Assembly (NCBI GenBank): GCA_021432635.1
Contig: MU270015.1
Coordinates: 1,225,762 to 1,289,761 of the forward strand
Reading direction: 5' to 3'
Length of the DNA stretch: 64,000 bases
Source: Thozetella sp. PMI_491
Lineage: Eukaryota > Ascomycota > Sordariomycetes > Chaetosphaeriales > Chaetosphaeriaceae
A model generated the notes under the pieces. That model had not been told where the DNA came from. It searched no databases and worked only from the letters and a program-made list of their open reading frames with translations. Both the position numbers and the translations under genes were made by a program. Position 1 is the stretch's first letter; each line of letters opens with the position of its first letter. Of the stretch, positions 32,865 through 43,833 are shown one piece after another.

Positions 32865-34658
32865 ATGGAGCCACCAAAGCTCTTCTATTTGCCCGCTGCT
32901 GCCTACGCAGTTTCACTCTTGTACTTGTGGCTCTTCGGGGTGATAACCTATCGTCTCTTCTTCCACCCCCTTGCCAGGGTCCCCGGGCCTTTCTAGGCGC
33001 GCGTGACCACTCTGTATGCCTTTTACTACAACTCTGTCAAGGATGGTACTTTTTTATCTTCAGCTCGAGAAGTTGCACAAAACTTATGGTACGGCGAGGC
33101 CTCCTACCCCCTGCAACTTGCGCTGATCGCGGCACGGGAATATATGCCAGCGGATACTAGGCCCTATAGTTCGCATCTCGCCAAATGAGATCCATCTCAG
33201 GGATCCTGACTACTATGACAAAGTATACACTAAGGGAAGCAAATATGACAAGGACTCCGGCTTTTACAGCTTGCCGGGCGGCAACGATACCTCTGCTATC
33301 TCGTCTAACGTTCTGCACCGCCAAAAGCGGGCCCCGCTCACCTCCTTCTTCTCCCAGCGCGCCATCTTCGACCCGGAGGGCATGATACATGAAAAAGTAG
33401 AAAGTCTTTCCCGAACTCTGGACGAAAACAACGCGAGGGGAATTCCTGTAGATCTCCACGATGGTTACCGGGCGCTGGCCATCGATGTCACGACTGAGTA
33501 CGCCTTCGACGACTGCCGGGACCACCTTGAGAACCCGACTTCGGACGCTGGTTCGGGGAGATGATTAAAAATAGCGGCCGGTCATTCTGGATTCTTCAGG
33601 AGTGTCCGCTCTTGCGGAAGGCCATGATGGCGCTGCCGTACTAGATGGCACGCCGCATGAGCCCTGCTATTTCGGATATGCTAGATGTGAAACTGGGAGG
33701 TTGGTCGTCAAACTCTCTTTATTCACACCGGCTCTGGATCCTATCTGGGAGCTCGCCTGCCATTGAAGAAATCTAGGAAAAATGTCCAAGCAACACAGTA
33801 CAAGATCGACCAGGGAGTCAAGCCGATCCGTCGCACTATCTTTCATAATCTCCTCGACCCGCCGCTAAACACTGGCCCCGGATTACTCACTGTGGACGAC
33901 ATGGAAAGTCATGCATTTTCACTTTGCGTGGCGGCCTCAGACACCGTGGGGAATGCGCTGACGGTGGCGTCGTATTCCTTGATGCGGAACACAGAGATCC
34001 ACGAGCTGCTGAAGCGAGAGCTGCGCCACACATTCCCCGACCCCACCCAACGGCTTTCATACGCAAAGCTCGAAAAGCTGCCCTGCCTGTCAGGATTATT
34101 GAAGGAAGCGCAGAGGTAGCCCTTCCAGTTTTAGTCCTGATACGTAATCCCTTCCTACTGACTGGCCTTCTTTAGACTTGCCTATGGTGTGGTAAGCAGA
34201 CTGCCCAGACTTGTGCCTCCGGAAAGAGCTACATTCAACGGGTATTTTGTACCCGGTGGCGTTAGTGCCCCTGTTACTAAGCCTTGGATGACTCAAGCTT
34301 ACCGTCGAGCCATGAAAAGACCATTGTCAGCATGTCCAACTACTTAATGCACCGCAGCCCAGAGGCATTTCCCGATCCAGACACATTTGATCCATCTATG
34401 TGGATCAAACAGCCAGCCGATATCGCTTGTGCCAGAGAGAGCTGCTTTGTTCCTTTCGGTAGAGGCTCTAGGGCATGCCTGGGTCAAATCCTGGCGCTAT
34501 ATGAGCTCTACCTTGTGCTGGGCACCATGGTTCGACGGTATGAGAAAGTGCAGTCCAGGGATGTTGGGCCTTTGGTTTGCGTGGACTACTTCAAAATTTG
34601 TTCGCCAGACGATGCTAAGCCACTAGATGCGGTCACAGTTGAGCGTGCAGCAAGTTAG
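32865..34658 (+). pseudogene. Cytochrome P450, degenerate
   Basis: Conserved P450 segments occur in order but in different frames. There is an N-terminal anchor (LPAAAYAVSLLYLWLFGVI) with FHPLARVPGP, then RISPNEIHLRDPDYYDKVY, then SNVLHRQKRAPLTSFFS. An I-helix-like stretch follows (HAFSLCVAASDTVGNALTVAS), then HRSPEAFPDPDTFDPSMW, and the haem-binding motif FVPFGRGSRACLGQ near the end. Lesions by eye: a TAG right after VPGPF (32994-32996), a frame change near 33540 (between HLENP and DFGRWFGEM), a TAG at 33642-33644, and a lost frame around 33690-33770. Some frame changes can be explained by introns (for example about 33093-33160, and two near 34120-34310), but the stops cannot. The intact enzyme would be a membrane-bound monooxygenase, probably of secondary metabolism. 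Confidence 0.75.
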
Positions 34659-34817
34659 TGGAAGATGGCGACTAAGGGCCCAGACATTCCGCAATTATCG
34701 TGTGTAAGCTACGCTAAACATACTTGGAGTGCCCGGCGTATGGTCAACTCTGTTTTATTACAGCCTTGAAGATGGATTCATAGATTCCCCGTTCCTCCCT
34801 GGCTTTCCCAGCGATGG

Positions 34818-35768
34818 TTATGCCTGCAGTTCTGCAAGCGCCTTTTCTAATTCGCTGACGATCAGCTCTGGCTCTGTCAAATGGACATCATGCCCGCTAT
34901 TATTGGCCTGGATGAATCGGCTCCATGACGACAAGGTAAGCTGCTCCTTCTGGTGGTTCTCTCTGATCGCCTCGCTAGTTTCCAGGTACTCTCGGATCAT
35001 TCTCTGCTGCTCCGGCGTCCCGTTGCCAGCTGCGATGCCCGCCTCGCAGATCTGCTTCATGCCTCTCGTGGCATTCCCCTTGATCACAACGACAAGGCGA
35101 GACCCAAGCGCTTGCTTCTCAAACTGCCTTTTCGTTTCCAGCACATTTCCGCTCTCTTCTGCGGATTCCATTTCCTTCTGTGCTGTCGCGCTTCCGTTTG
35201 GACTCTCGCCCTTTACTACCACCCAGTCGTCTGGGTCGAGCTTGTGGCCCGTGTTGAGACCCGTAGCCTCGTATGGATTTACCCCTTTGCTAATCGCCCC
35301 GAACGCTTCTAGCGGCGGGATCCCGCCTTGGAACATCCTCTCCGATACGGTGTCGACGAAAATGAGGCCTGCAACGTCGGCTTCCCGCACTGCGAAGAAC
35401 TCCCGTGCAAGCACACCTCCCCAGGAGTGACACAGCATCAAGTACGGCCCATCAACCTGGGCAGCTGTAAGCAAGGCGGAGAGCTCAGCGGCGATAGCAG
35501 ATGCCGTGCGTGGACTCGGCCCAGGCGGGCTGTGGCCGTAGCCCGCGCGGTCGTAGAGGTAGACGCGCGCGAAGGACGCGGCCCGTTTCTGTACTCCTAG
35601 CCAGCACGCGCCGCTGCATCCATGGCCCGCTTCACATATGACGACCGGCTGGCCAGGGGTACGCGAGGGTCCTCGAACCTCCAGAAAGAGCTCGCGCTCG
35701 CCGATAGAGACGAGGCCGGATGCATGCTCGTCCTTATTCCAATCAATAGCCGCAGTTGGCGTGGTCAT
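34818..35768 (-). CDS. Alpha/beta hydrolase
   Basis: A single exon of 316 aa, starting at the ATG at 35768. It has the alpha/beta-hydrolase fold pattern: oxyanion region EAGHGCSG, VYLYDRAGYGHSPP, and nucleophile elbow LCHSWGG (Ser115). The likely acid is in GLIFVDTVS and the likely catalytic His is near SGHDVHL (His293 or His296). The elbow has Cys instead of the usual Gly before His-Ser. There is no signal peptide, so it is probably cytosolic. The substrate cannot be told; esterase, epoxide-hydrolase-like and haloperoxidase-like relatives share this architecture. It is convergent with the decayed P450, about 160 bp away, which could mean a former metabolic pair. Confidence 0.85.
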   Translation of the reverse strand: MTTPTAAIDWNKDEHASGLVSIGERELFLEVRGPSRTPGQPVVICEAGHGCSGACWLGVQKRAASFARVYLYDRAGYGHSPPGPSPRTASAIAAELSALLTAAQVDGPYLMLCHSWGGVLAREFFAVREADVAGLIFVDTVSERMFQGGIPPLEAFGAISKGVNPYEATGLNTGHKLDPDDWVVVKGESPNGSATAQKEMESAEESGNVLETKRQFEKQALGSRLVVVIKGNATRGMKQICEAGIAAGNGTPEQQRMIREYLETSEAIRENHQKEQLTLSSWSRFIQANNSGHDVHLTEPELIVSELEKALAELQA

Positions 35769-36881
35769 GATGCTCTTCGAAGGGCGCAGGTAAAATGTGG
35801 GCTCAGCACTTGGCTTACAGGACGGCCTGGCATTTGCATTGTAAGAGGAAAACTAGTAATGAGGGGCGGGATAGGGCGCGGAGATCAAAAATTCCGACAC
35901 GTGGGCGCGTTATACGAACCTAGCTACCTACCTAACTAGGACTCGCTTACCCGCGCCGTACGCGTATTCCCGAGATAACATTACCGTGACTCCACCTACT
36001 TAGAGGTAACTAAGTCGCATCTCGCCGTGCCCTTCGCGATGCCCTGAGCCTCTATTAAAGAATAGCTAGCACATCCGTGGCTGCGGGCATACACTGCGAC
36101 GAGCTGACAAAATAGAATCTGTAGTTAAGATAGACTTGGTGGTAGGAGAATAGAATGATAGACAAGTGAACTAGTTGATAGCGGGCAAGTACTTAGACAC
36201 GATCCCACCTTATGTGAGGGTCTATCCGGATGTGATCCCAGTGGAGCAAGATGCTTCTTGCTGTCAGAAGAGGACTTAATCATCAATGCGTATTTAACAG
36301 CTGCAGACAGATTATATACTCATTGCAGTAGTAAGCTGAAAATCTTTTGGTTTACCAACTCTACAACTCTAAGTGGGCCTGTTTCAGGTACATTGCGATC
36401 TAGGGGGCTCATGATTCGGAATCACTCCGCTAATCCTGACGATTTCATCTATAAGCCGCTTGGCAGGGCTAGTAGGTAACAGAAAGACTACGACCAAGGG
36501 GTTGTGAGCAGATCATCGTCCTTTTTATCCGCCACTCATTCTGTACGCCAACCCCTAGGCTGCTTAGATGAACTACGACTGGTAGACCTGACATACGAGG
36601 AGCGGCAATGGCCAAGACTTTGTCACGCCTACGGAACCAATTTCGACGCCGTGCCTATTTGCCGTTAACTTGGTGTTGGCCAGTACGATGCCAAGCCGAA
36701 CTAACTCGTTCCTTAATCTTACCAATTCGACGCATCCCTCTAGCAATAAACATGTTCACTCGTAGAGCTGAGATACCGCAGCAACATATAAATATATATC
36801 ACTAAGACTTGCCGCATCTTACAGGGTTAGTTGGCTTCAAGCAGGAGGCCAAAACACGCTCTTCATTCTTCTTCTTTCAAT
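35769..36881. other. Divergent intergenic region
   Basis: About 1.1 kb between the hydrolase and the metallopeptidase; contains their promoters, no other gene seen. Confidence 0.45.
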
Positions 36882-38272
36882 ATGCATCCACTTCTTGTAT
36901 CCGTTGCCGCCTTTGCGCTGGCTGGGCCGGCAGCTGGCCACGCTGGATCTGCACAGTCGGCTGATCTCGATGGCAGTGTATGGAAATCGCTGTCCAAGGC
37001 GTCTGCACGATCTACGTATAAGGCCATGTCGAATCGACCTGCCAAGAGGCAGGAAGGCTGGAGTCCGCCGTCTGGCTTGGTCACACCGCTCAAGGAAGTG
37101 TGGGACCACTGTGACGCGACGTACAGCGACATCTTCGGGTTCAAAAATTATGGCGTATGTTACTCTTAATCAATCTGCAGCCCCACCAATGGGAGCTGCT
37201 AGATGCAAATTTCGGGCCGAAAGTCGCCTCTTTCTAGAAGGAGTATACTGACGATTTCTTCGCACCAGTGGGACCAGATCATGGCTACCCAAGGCAGTAT
37301 AAATGCATGCGTGAGGTGGGACTCCAACGCCACCGTCACGGAGGCACAACGGACCCAGATCGCCAGCGTTCTGAGCACTCAGTACCAAAAGTGGTTCACG
37401 TGGCTATACGGCTTTGACAATTTCCCCTTTGCAGATATAAGCGTCAATGTTGTAGGTTGGGCCGTACATGATAAGTCGCTTCTGGAGGGATCCACCACCG
37501 GGATCACTGTCTGCACGGACGTTGACGCGAGTGGCGTCCCGGAGTGCGCTCCAGCTTGCGGGCGTTACTATCATACAGACGGCGATTACAGCACTTGTGC
37601 CGCCGGGAATGAAGGACATTATGACCAGTCTTTGTGGCTTACTGACGGCCTTGACGGAGGTTTCGGCGGCGACTGGGGCCAGCAAATTGGCCGGGAGTAC
37701 ATGATGGACAACCTCGAGTCGGAGAATATCCACATCCTTCTCCACGAGATGGGGCACACCTTCGGACTAGACGACTGTGAGTTATAATTATCGCGCTTGC
37801 CCATTGAACATGAAAGCTCTCTAACATAAGCTTTGTCGTTTAGTTTATGGTACGTAGCTTAGCCGATCTGGCCACGTTTCTGCACCGTGGAGAAGTATTG
37901 TTGTTAATGGTAGCAGATTGGACACCCACCGGGGTCACAAACTTCATCATGCTAGCGGGCTCATCCACGGTGATCACGGACTTTGACGGCTGGATGCTAA
38001 GGAACTGGTGGTATGAATTGTCCCGACAACGAGGCTGGCAGACGGGTTCTTCCACAGCGGCCACATCGGCGACGGCATCGACAGGTCTCCTACGCAGCGC
38101 GTCGAGCGTGTTAAGTAAGACCACTCTTGCATCTACACGGTCTCAAGCGCCAAGAACAAGCGCAGTGCTTGTGGAAACAGGGGCAAATGCTGTATCAGAA
38201 GGACTTCCGACAAGCGTATCTCCCGGGCCTGGATCGGGACGCCAAGGAAAATGCTCCGTAAGACGTCCCTAG
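36882..38272 (+). CDS. Secreted zinc metallopeptidase-like protein (HExxHxxGxxD)
   Basis: Four exons: 36882-37154, 37269-37776, 37844-37849 and 37917-38272, giving 380 aa. It has a signal peptide (MHPLLVSVAAFALAGPAAGHA). The zinc motif HEMGHTFGLDD lies at 250-260, with H250 and H254 as zinc ligands, E251 catalytic and D260 or a nearby residue as third ligand. Reading on into FYDWTPTG requires a 6-nt microexon (TTTATG) between two introns with good signals; without it the frame after GLDD is lost. The C-terminal about 90 residues are Ser/Thr/Ala-rich and look like a glycosylated linker; no binding domain follows. Related proteins in plant-degrading fungi often carry a cellulose-binding module. 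Role: probably extracellular proteolysis, substrate unknown. Confidence 0.8.
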
Positions 38273-38566
38273 TGAAACAAAACTCTACGGCGGCAGTACC
38301 GCAAATCATTACTAACATATTTAATACCATCAGCAGTGATTAGATCTCTACGTATGTACGTGCGACGAGGCCTAGAATCGGACTGGTGAGTCTCGGTTGT
38401 GAGAAAACTTCTCCTGTGTATATCTCCACTAGTGCCTTCCGATGAGATGAATCTGTATTATGCAACCATAGTGTGATGGCAACTCCGTACCGATATGCTG
38501 ATGGTATGAAGGAGTGGTGCTGCATGGCTTTTTCCTGCTTCTATGGACAAATTATAGCCTGGGGTA

Positions 38567-41500
38567 CTAGGGCATAAGTAAGGACTCAGAATGCACATGT
38601 GCGCTTCGAAAATAAAACTCCCCGCCGCGTAAAACAGCCAGCTCCCCTCTGTAAGGGAATACAATCTCGCCCTTTGGCCCTACCATGGCCTGTACCTGAT
38701 GATTTCCTCCAATATACTCGTGCGGGATGAAAAAATGCTTGCGTCTGATTGACTTGCTCGTCGAGAGCAGGCTGAGATCTACAGTCCGAACCCATAGGTG
38801 TGGGCCTAGATAAACGGCCTTCCCATTGTACAGACCGAGGAACATCCTGATCTGCGTCGATTTAAGGTGACACAGCAGCCGATAGCAGTCGGCAGTTGGT
38901 GTCTCCTGCGTAGAACTGCCTAGAGGTGCCATGCCGGTGGCAAAGGTAGGACTCTCGGGTCGTTCGCCCGTCTTCTCGAGGATGAGCAGTTCTCGCGTCG
39001 ACTTGGCGCCTTCATACTCGACGACAACGAAGCCCGTCTCGGGATCTGCGACGGCTGTACGGATACGGGGCGGCTGGTTCGAGGACCGTTGCCGGAAACT
39101 CTCGGCTGTGGTGCTCCTGTTGAGCCTCCTAGGCTGCGGCGCTTCAGAAGGGATGAACTCGTCTCTCGCTTTATCGAGGAGCTGGAACTTGTTCCGGTCT
39201 TCGACGCAGGGAAAGAAGCGCCAGCAATCACCCGCAGGTGATTCCATCCGATATGGCATGCCAAGGCTTTTCCCATCGGAACTGAGCTGCCACATTTGCG
39301 TCGTTTTGGTTCCCGCGATGAGCAGCTGCTGTCCCGATCCGCTGAATGTTATCTGCCGTACCTGCTCCCCAAAATTCTCGATGGTGACTAGGGCTTTTTC
39401 CAGGTCTAGAGCGCCCTCTTTCTCTCTTTTAACCACAACGATCTTCTTTGTCGCGTCAGCGCCGGCAACTAGAGACCCGGTAGTAGCGATGTGCGTGATG
39501 TCCTGGTCTTTTGTCAAGGCGAAGAGCTCGCCTAACTTATCTCCCGTCTTGAGGTCATACGCACTCACAGTGCCGTCCTCCTTTCCCACGATAGCTTGTT
39601 CCCTATTTAAGAATCGGCAAGTCACCATTGCTGTGATCTCCGTTGGATCGTCGTAGTCAGGAACGACCGAGGCGTTGTAAGCAACCGAGGTGCCGGATGT
39701 CGATAGGTTATCGTCTTCGTCGTATCTACGGATCAGCGCGGCAGGCTCCCAGACGACTGAGTGAGTTTGCCGAATGTCGAACAGCCTCCGCCCGTCGCGG
39801 CTGAACAGCAAGTTTCCTACCGTGGAAGAGTGATAGTTGATCCGATATAGGAGGCTTAGTGTTTCGAAATCCCATAGCTGAATCCCCCCTTTGGCATCTG
39901 CGGTCGCGAGGGTGTGGCCGTCCGGGCTCGAGGACAACGAATGTGGCTCCGCAGGAGTGCTCCGAACCTCTCTCCGGGTCTCGTAGTCGATGAGAGAGAT
40001 TTCACCCTTCTTGTATGCAACAACCAGATATTGAAGCTCGCTGTTCGGGTTGAACAGTATGCTTTCTACCTCGGCATCGCTGCTGCTGTTGTCCGCTCTA
40101 CGGCCGCACCGCCCTAGCAAAACAGGAACATTCTCGCAGCTCCACAATTCGATCGCCTTGCTTGGGTATGCCACTGCGACCATGTCCCCATCTGGCGAGA
40201 AGCTTGCGCATATCGGCTTTGACTTTCCGGACGACCCATCAGCCGTCTCGGGAAGTAATGAAGCCTTAACGACTTCTTCGTCGTCGTCGTCGCCATTTAG
40301 GGATAGGCAGAGCACATGGTTGTCTTCTGTTGCTACCAAGATATTCTCATCGTCGTCTGAGAAGTAGAAGTCAGAGCAACGATGGCCCAATTTCTTGGAC
40401 CACAGTTCCTCGGGACTGGAATCCTCAGACAAATCCCACAACTTTGCCGTGTTGCGTCCCGACGTCACGAGGCGATGTCCGGAATTGTCGAAGGCCATCG
40501 CCGTGACCGCCTCCCCGTGCTGTATGATGCACATCTCCTGGCATGTCTGGGCGCTCAGGATCCGGACCTGGCCTGTCTCTTTGCCGAAAGCCAGATGAAA
40601 GGAGCCGCAGGCCATACTGGTGGGCTTTACTTCTAGATGCTCGACGTACGAGATGGCGTCAGCCCAAGTGGTGTCGCTGAGCCCGACGACATGGAGATCG
40701 GGATTTCTGGAGGCGAACTGTGTGTGCATGCTTGATGTACGGGGGCAGATAGGGGGCACGAGGAGATGCATCTGGCTCGGCGAGTCCAGAATGTGTCGGC
40801 CGAACTTCGAAACAATGCGCAGAAGGTCGGCGCTCCAGCTGCTGACGGTCTCAAAGTCGCTGCCAAACGGGGCCTGGTACTTTGCGCGGCGCTCGAGGAA
40901 GCGCCGAAGGTTCGCCCCAGCCTCTTGGATGTGCTCCAGGCTCTTGAACTTGAGAGCGACGTACTCGATCCAACTGAGGACGTTTGGGCTGCGCAGAAAC
41001 TTAACCAGCAGCTTGAAAATTTCGTCATCGTCGGCTGGACCGCGGACAAGATGGAGGGTGAAGTTCGCGGATGCATATTCGGCAAACGCGTTCACCCTCT
41101 CCACGATGGATTGCTTCAATTTGGCACCGGTCATGAGACGACTTCTTGATCGCATATCAGGTCCGGAGAGGTACTGCAGACACGCTGTACATAATCTTGA
41201 GTTTGCCTCGTCTCTTCTAACCGCGTAGTCGCATGTGGTATTCTTGCTGAGTAGGAACTCTCGGAGGGTGGAGTGGACGAGCTGGACGGCCCCGTGCTTG
41301 TTAATGATCAAGAGTTGCCCGCAGAGAAACTCAATAGTCTTCTGCATGGCCTGACGTCCCTCGATGTTCTCATTGATATCATGGAACAATGCCAGCCGCA
41401 GCTCGTCGACGGAGAGGGGGCGGGCGCCGCAGACGGCCCAGTTTAGGATGGTTTGGATAAGGGGCTTCTTTCGGAGGTGTTTCTTAGACATCTGCCCCAC

Positions 41501-43833
41501 GATTCCCTCGTAGTGCGGAACCATATCCAGCGGCACATCCTCCAGGACTCTCTCACGGTCCTCCTTGCTGAAGGTGTAGGCCATCTCCTTCAGCACGATA
41601 CTGGCCCACAGGAAGGAGCCGTGAGCACCTTTCACGATCTTTGACGCCATTTCGGCTCGGCTGTCGTCATCATGGACCGGTATTTCCAGTTCTTTTACCT
41701 GGAGAAGACGTGAGATATCCGCCTCGGTGTCTTCAGCTGCGACGGTGTCGATTGTGACCCTGATATGTGGACTGCGAAGCTGCTCCACAGACCTGCGGAT
41801 CTCTCCAGATGTCCGGCTGGTGACGAAGATGCGGAGAGGGAAGGCAGAATGCGCACTCTTGATTAGGGGGAACAACCTGGTGAAGTCGGAACATTCGTCC
41901 AGGGCATCGATGATCCAATATTGTGGCTCCAGTTCCATCTTGAGAATGGTGCTCGCGAAAAGCTTCTTCCATATCATCTTCTCATCGGCATCCTCTAAGT
42001 GTGTACCGGCCTTCTGCAGCTCTCTAATGGCGGTGGCCACTTCTTCATGCTTCTGCGCCATCTGGAAGGCGAGGAAGCGAAGCAGTGAGGCAACATCACG
42101 CCGAAACCTGTTGCCATTCGTGAAGAAGAAGTGAGACACATACTCGTCTTGTGAATGTAGTTGGTCTATCACGTGTGCCGAGGTGACAGATTTGCCAGTG
42201 CCAGGGGGGCCGTGTAGCCAGTAGAACCAGACCATGCTGACGCTTTGTTTCCATAGCGGGTAGTCGGGGCGACGCTCAAGCCACGAGCACGTGCCCTCGA
42301 CTTTTGACTCCAGGATAGTCTCCAAGTTTTCGTCCTGCGCTTCCTGGCAGTCTAGATAGACGTCAAGCGGCTCAAGATCGTCCACGTCAGGCTCAACGTC
42401 TAGAAGCTCTATTAGCTTGCTGCCATACGACAAATAAATTGGTACACCGAGGAATGACTAACCGCCTTCTTCCAAGAGACCATCAATAACCGTGATGAGG
42501 TGATCTCGGAGACTCCTATAGTTTGGGTCGCTTTGGTCATCAAACTTGCAAATAGTTCGGTGGTCGGCCTCCATCATCTGTACGATTTCATGCCTTGGGC
42601 CACCTAGGTACAGCGTAGGCAAGTCAGCTGGCGAGGTCATCGAACTGCGTATCCTACACTATAGGGGCTTACCAATGCTGGCCGAGTCCTTGTCCACGAT
42701 TATTCCTCCTAAGGTTGGCTTCGACTCGTAAAATGAGTATAAAAGGTAATTCTCGGCGATATATTTGAACTCGTCGTTCGTCAACTGATTCGATGGGGCT
42801 TCTCGCTTGAGGTCTCTAACGAATTCTGGTCGGCTCATCACTGGGTTGAGCCCGGAGCGCAAAATCTTGTCTAGCTTTTCTGCAGAGTCCGAACCACTGG
42901 AGAAAAGTCAGACGGGGACTCGGAGAATAACACCACGTCTGATTTCTGGCGAGCATCTACTCACTGGTGAGGAGTTCCAAGAAACATGAGGCACTTGATT
43001 CGGTGGGCAAGTTTGGCAGTGTGAGGATCCTCTCCAGCATCCGCTGCCCTCTGGAACATAAGACAAGCCTAACAGTCAAGAAGCATGTGAGCTATGATCC
43101 GGGGCAAGAGTGGCACTACGCACCTTTTTGATCACTAAGCCGCCCATGGAGTGGCCGATGAGAATGATCGACGTCTTCGCTGGGATTAGCGCTCTGCACA
43201 AAGTTTGGGACGACACGGCGGTCCGCGAAGTACCTTCTCTCCTCTTGTCAGATATGGAGATCCGATCATGTTCCCCCGGAGGGAGCTTCCAAAGTCATTG
43301 ACACTCAGCTTGCTGGCTTTGAAATCATCCCAATCGGCGGGGTAGCCGAAAGTATGGATGCGGACACGCTCGAAGCCAGCCTCTTTCGGAAGCCACTCGC
43401 CGGGCCAGAAGTAACCTTCGGCCTCCTTCTTGCGCCATGTCTTATAGGATCCTCCATGGAGACCGTGGACAAAGATCAGATCCACGAGGGGGTCTGGTGG
43501 GTTGTGGACGCACACGAGCCCGTTTTGGCCAGGGCCCTCGTTAAATTTAGGGAAGGAAGGTCGGCGATCCGCTGGGAAGCTGCTCTGCGAGGTCGGACTC
43601 GTGGATAACCTCGCGGAAGTCAGTCGTCGGACGAACTGGTTGCTCAAGAAGCCAGACGTGGTCGATCTTGGCGAAGTGGAGAAGCCGTAGGACCCGCTGG
43701 TTTCGTGAGACTCCCGAGAAGGCTGCAGGGCGTCAATAAGAGTTAGCATCTACAGTTTCCGAACCTCGGCAAATCGACTTACACGTCTCAGTGTCGCAGA
43801 GCGGTGTGCGGGATTTATCGAATAGGTAGCCAT
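38567..43833 (-). CDS. NLR: N-terminal lipase-like domain, NACHT, WD40 repeats (possible frameshift)
   Basis: Minus-strand exons: 43833-43783 (start uncertain; the frame continues upstream without ATG), 43722-about 43234, about 43192-43124, 43068-42965, 42896-42673, 42603-42463 and 42408-38567. The N-terminus is a SesB/GPI-deacylase-like alpha/beta-hydrolase (LIFVHGLHGGSYKTW; nucleophile IGHSMGGLVIKK). The last exon holds the NACHT domain (P-loop WLHGPPGTGKS, Walker B IIDALDE, sensor FVTSRTSGEI), followed by a winged-helix/helical region and a long WD40-like beta-propeller part (for example SFSPDGDMVAVAYP and SSPDGHTLATADAKGGIQLWD). Such proteins are thought to act in incompatibility and cell-death signalling. 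Between 43234 and 43192 the only candidate intron (40 nt, GTACTT...GCAG) leaves the frame one base out before ALIPAKTS, so this allele may be broken or my junction wrong. From exon 4 to the stop all frames close. Confidence 0.8.

Noticed and set aside
40620-41228. Plus-strand open frame of 202 codons
   Set aside because: Shadow of the NLR last exon.
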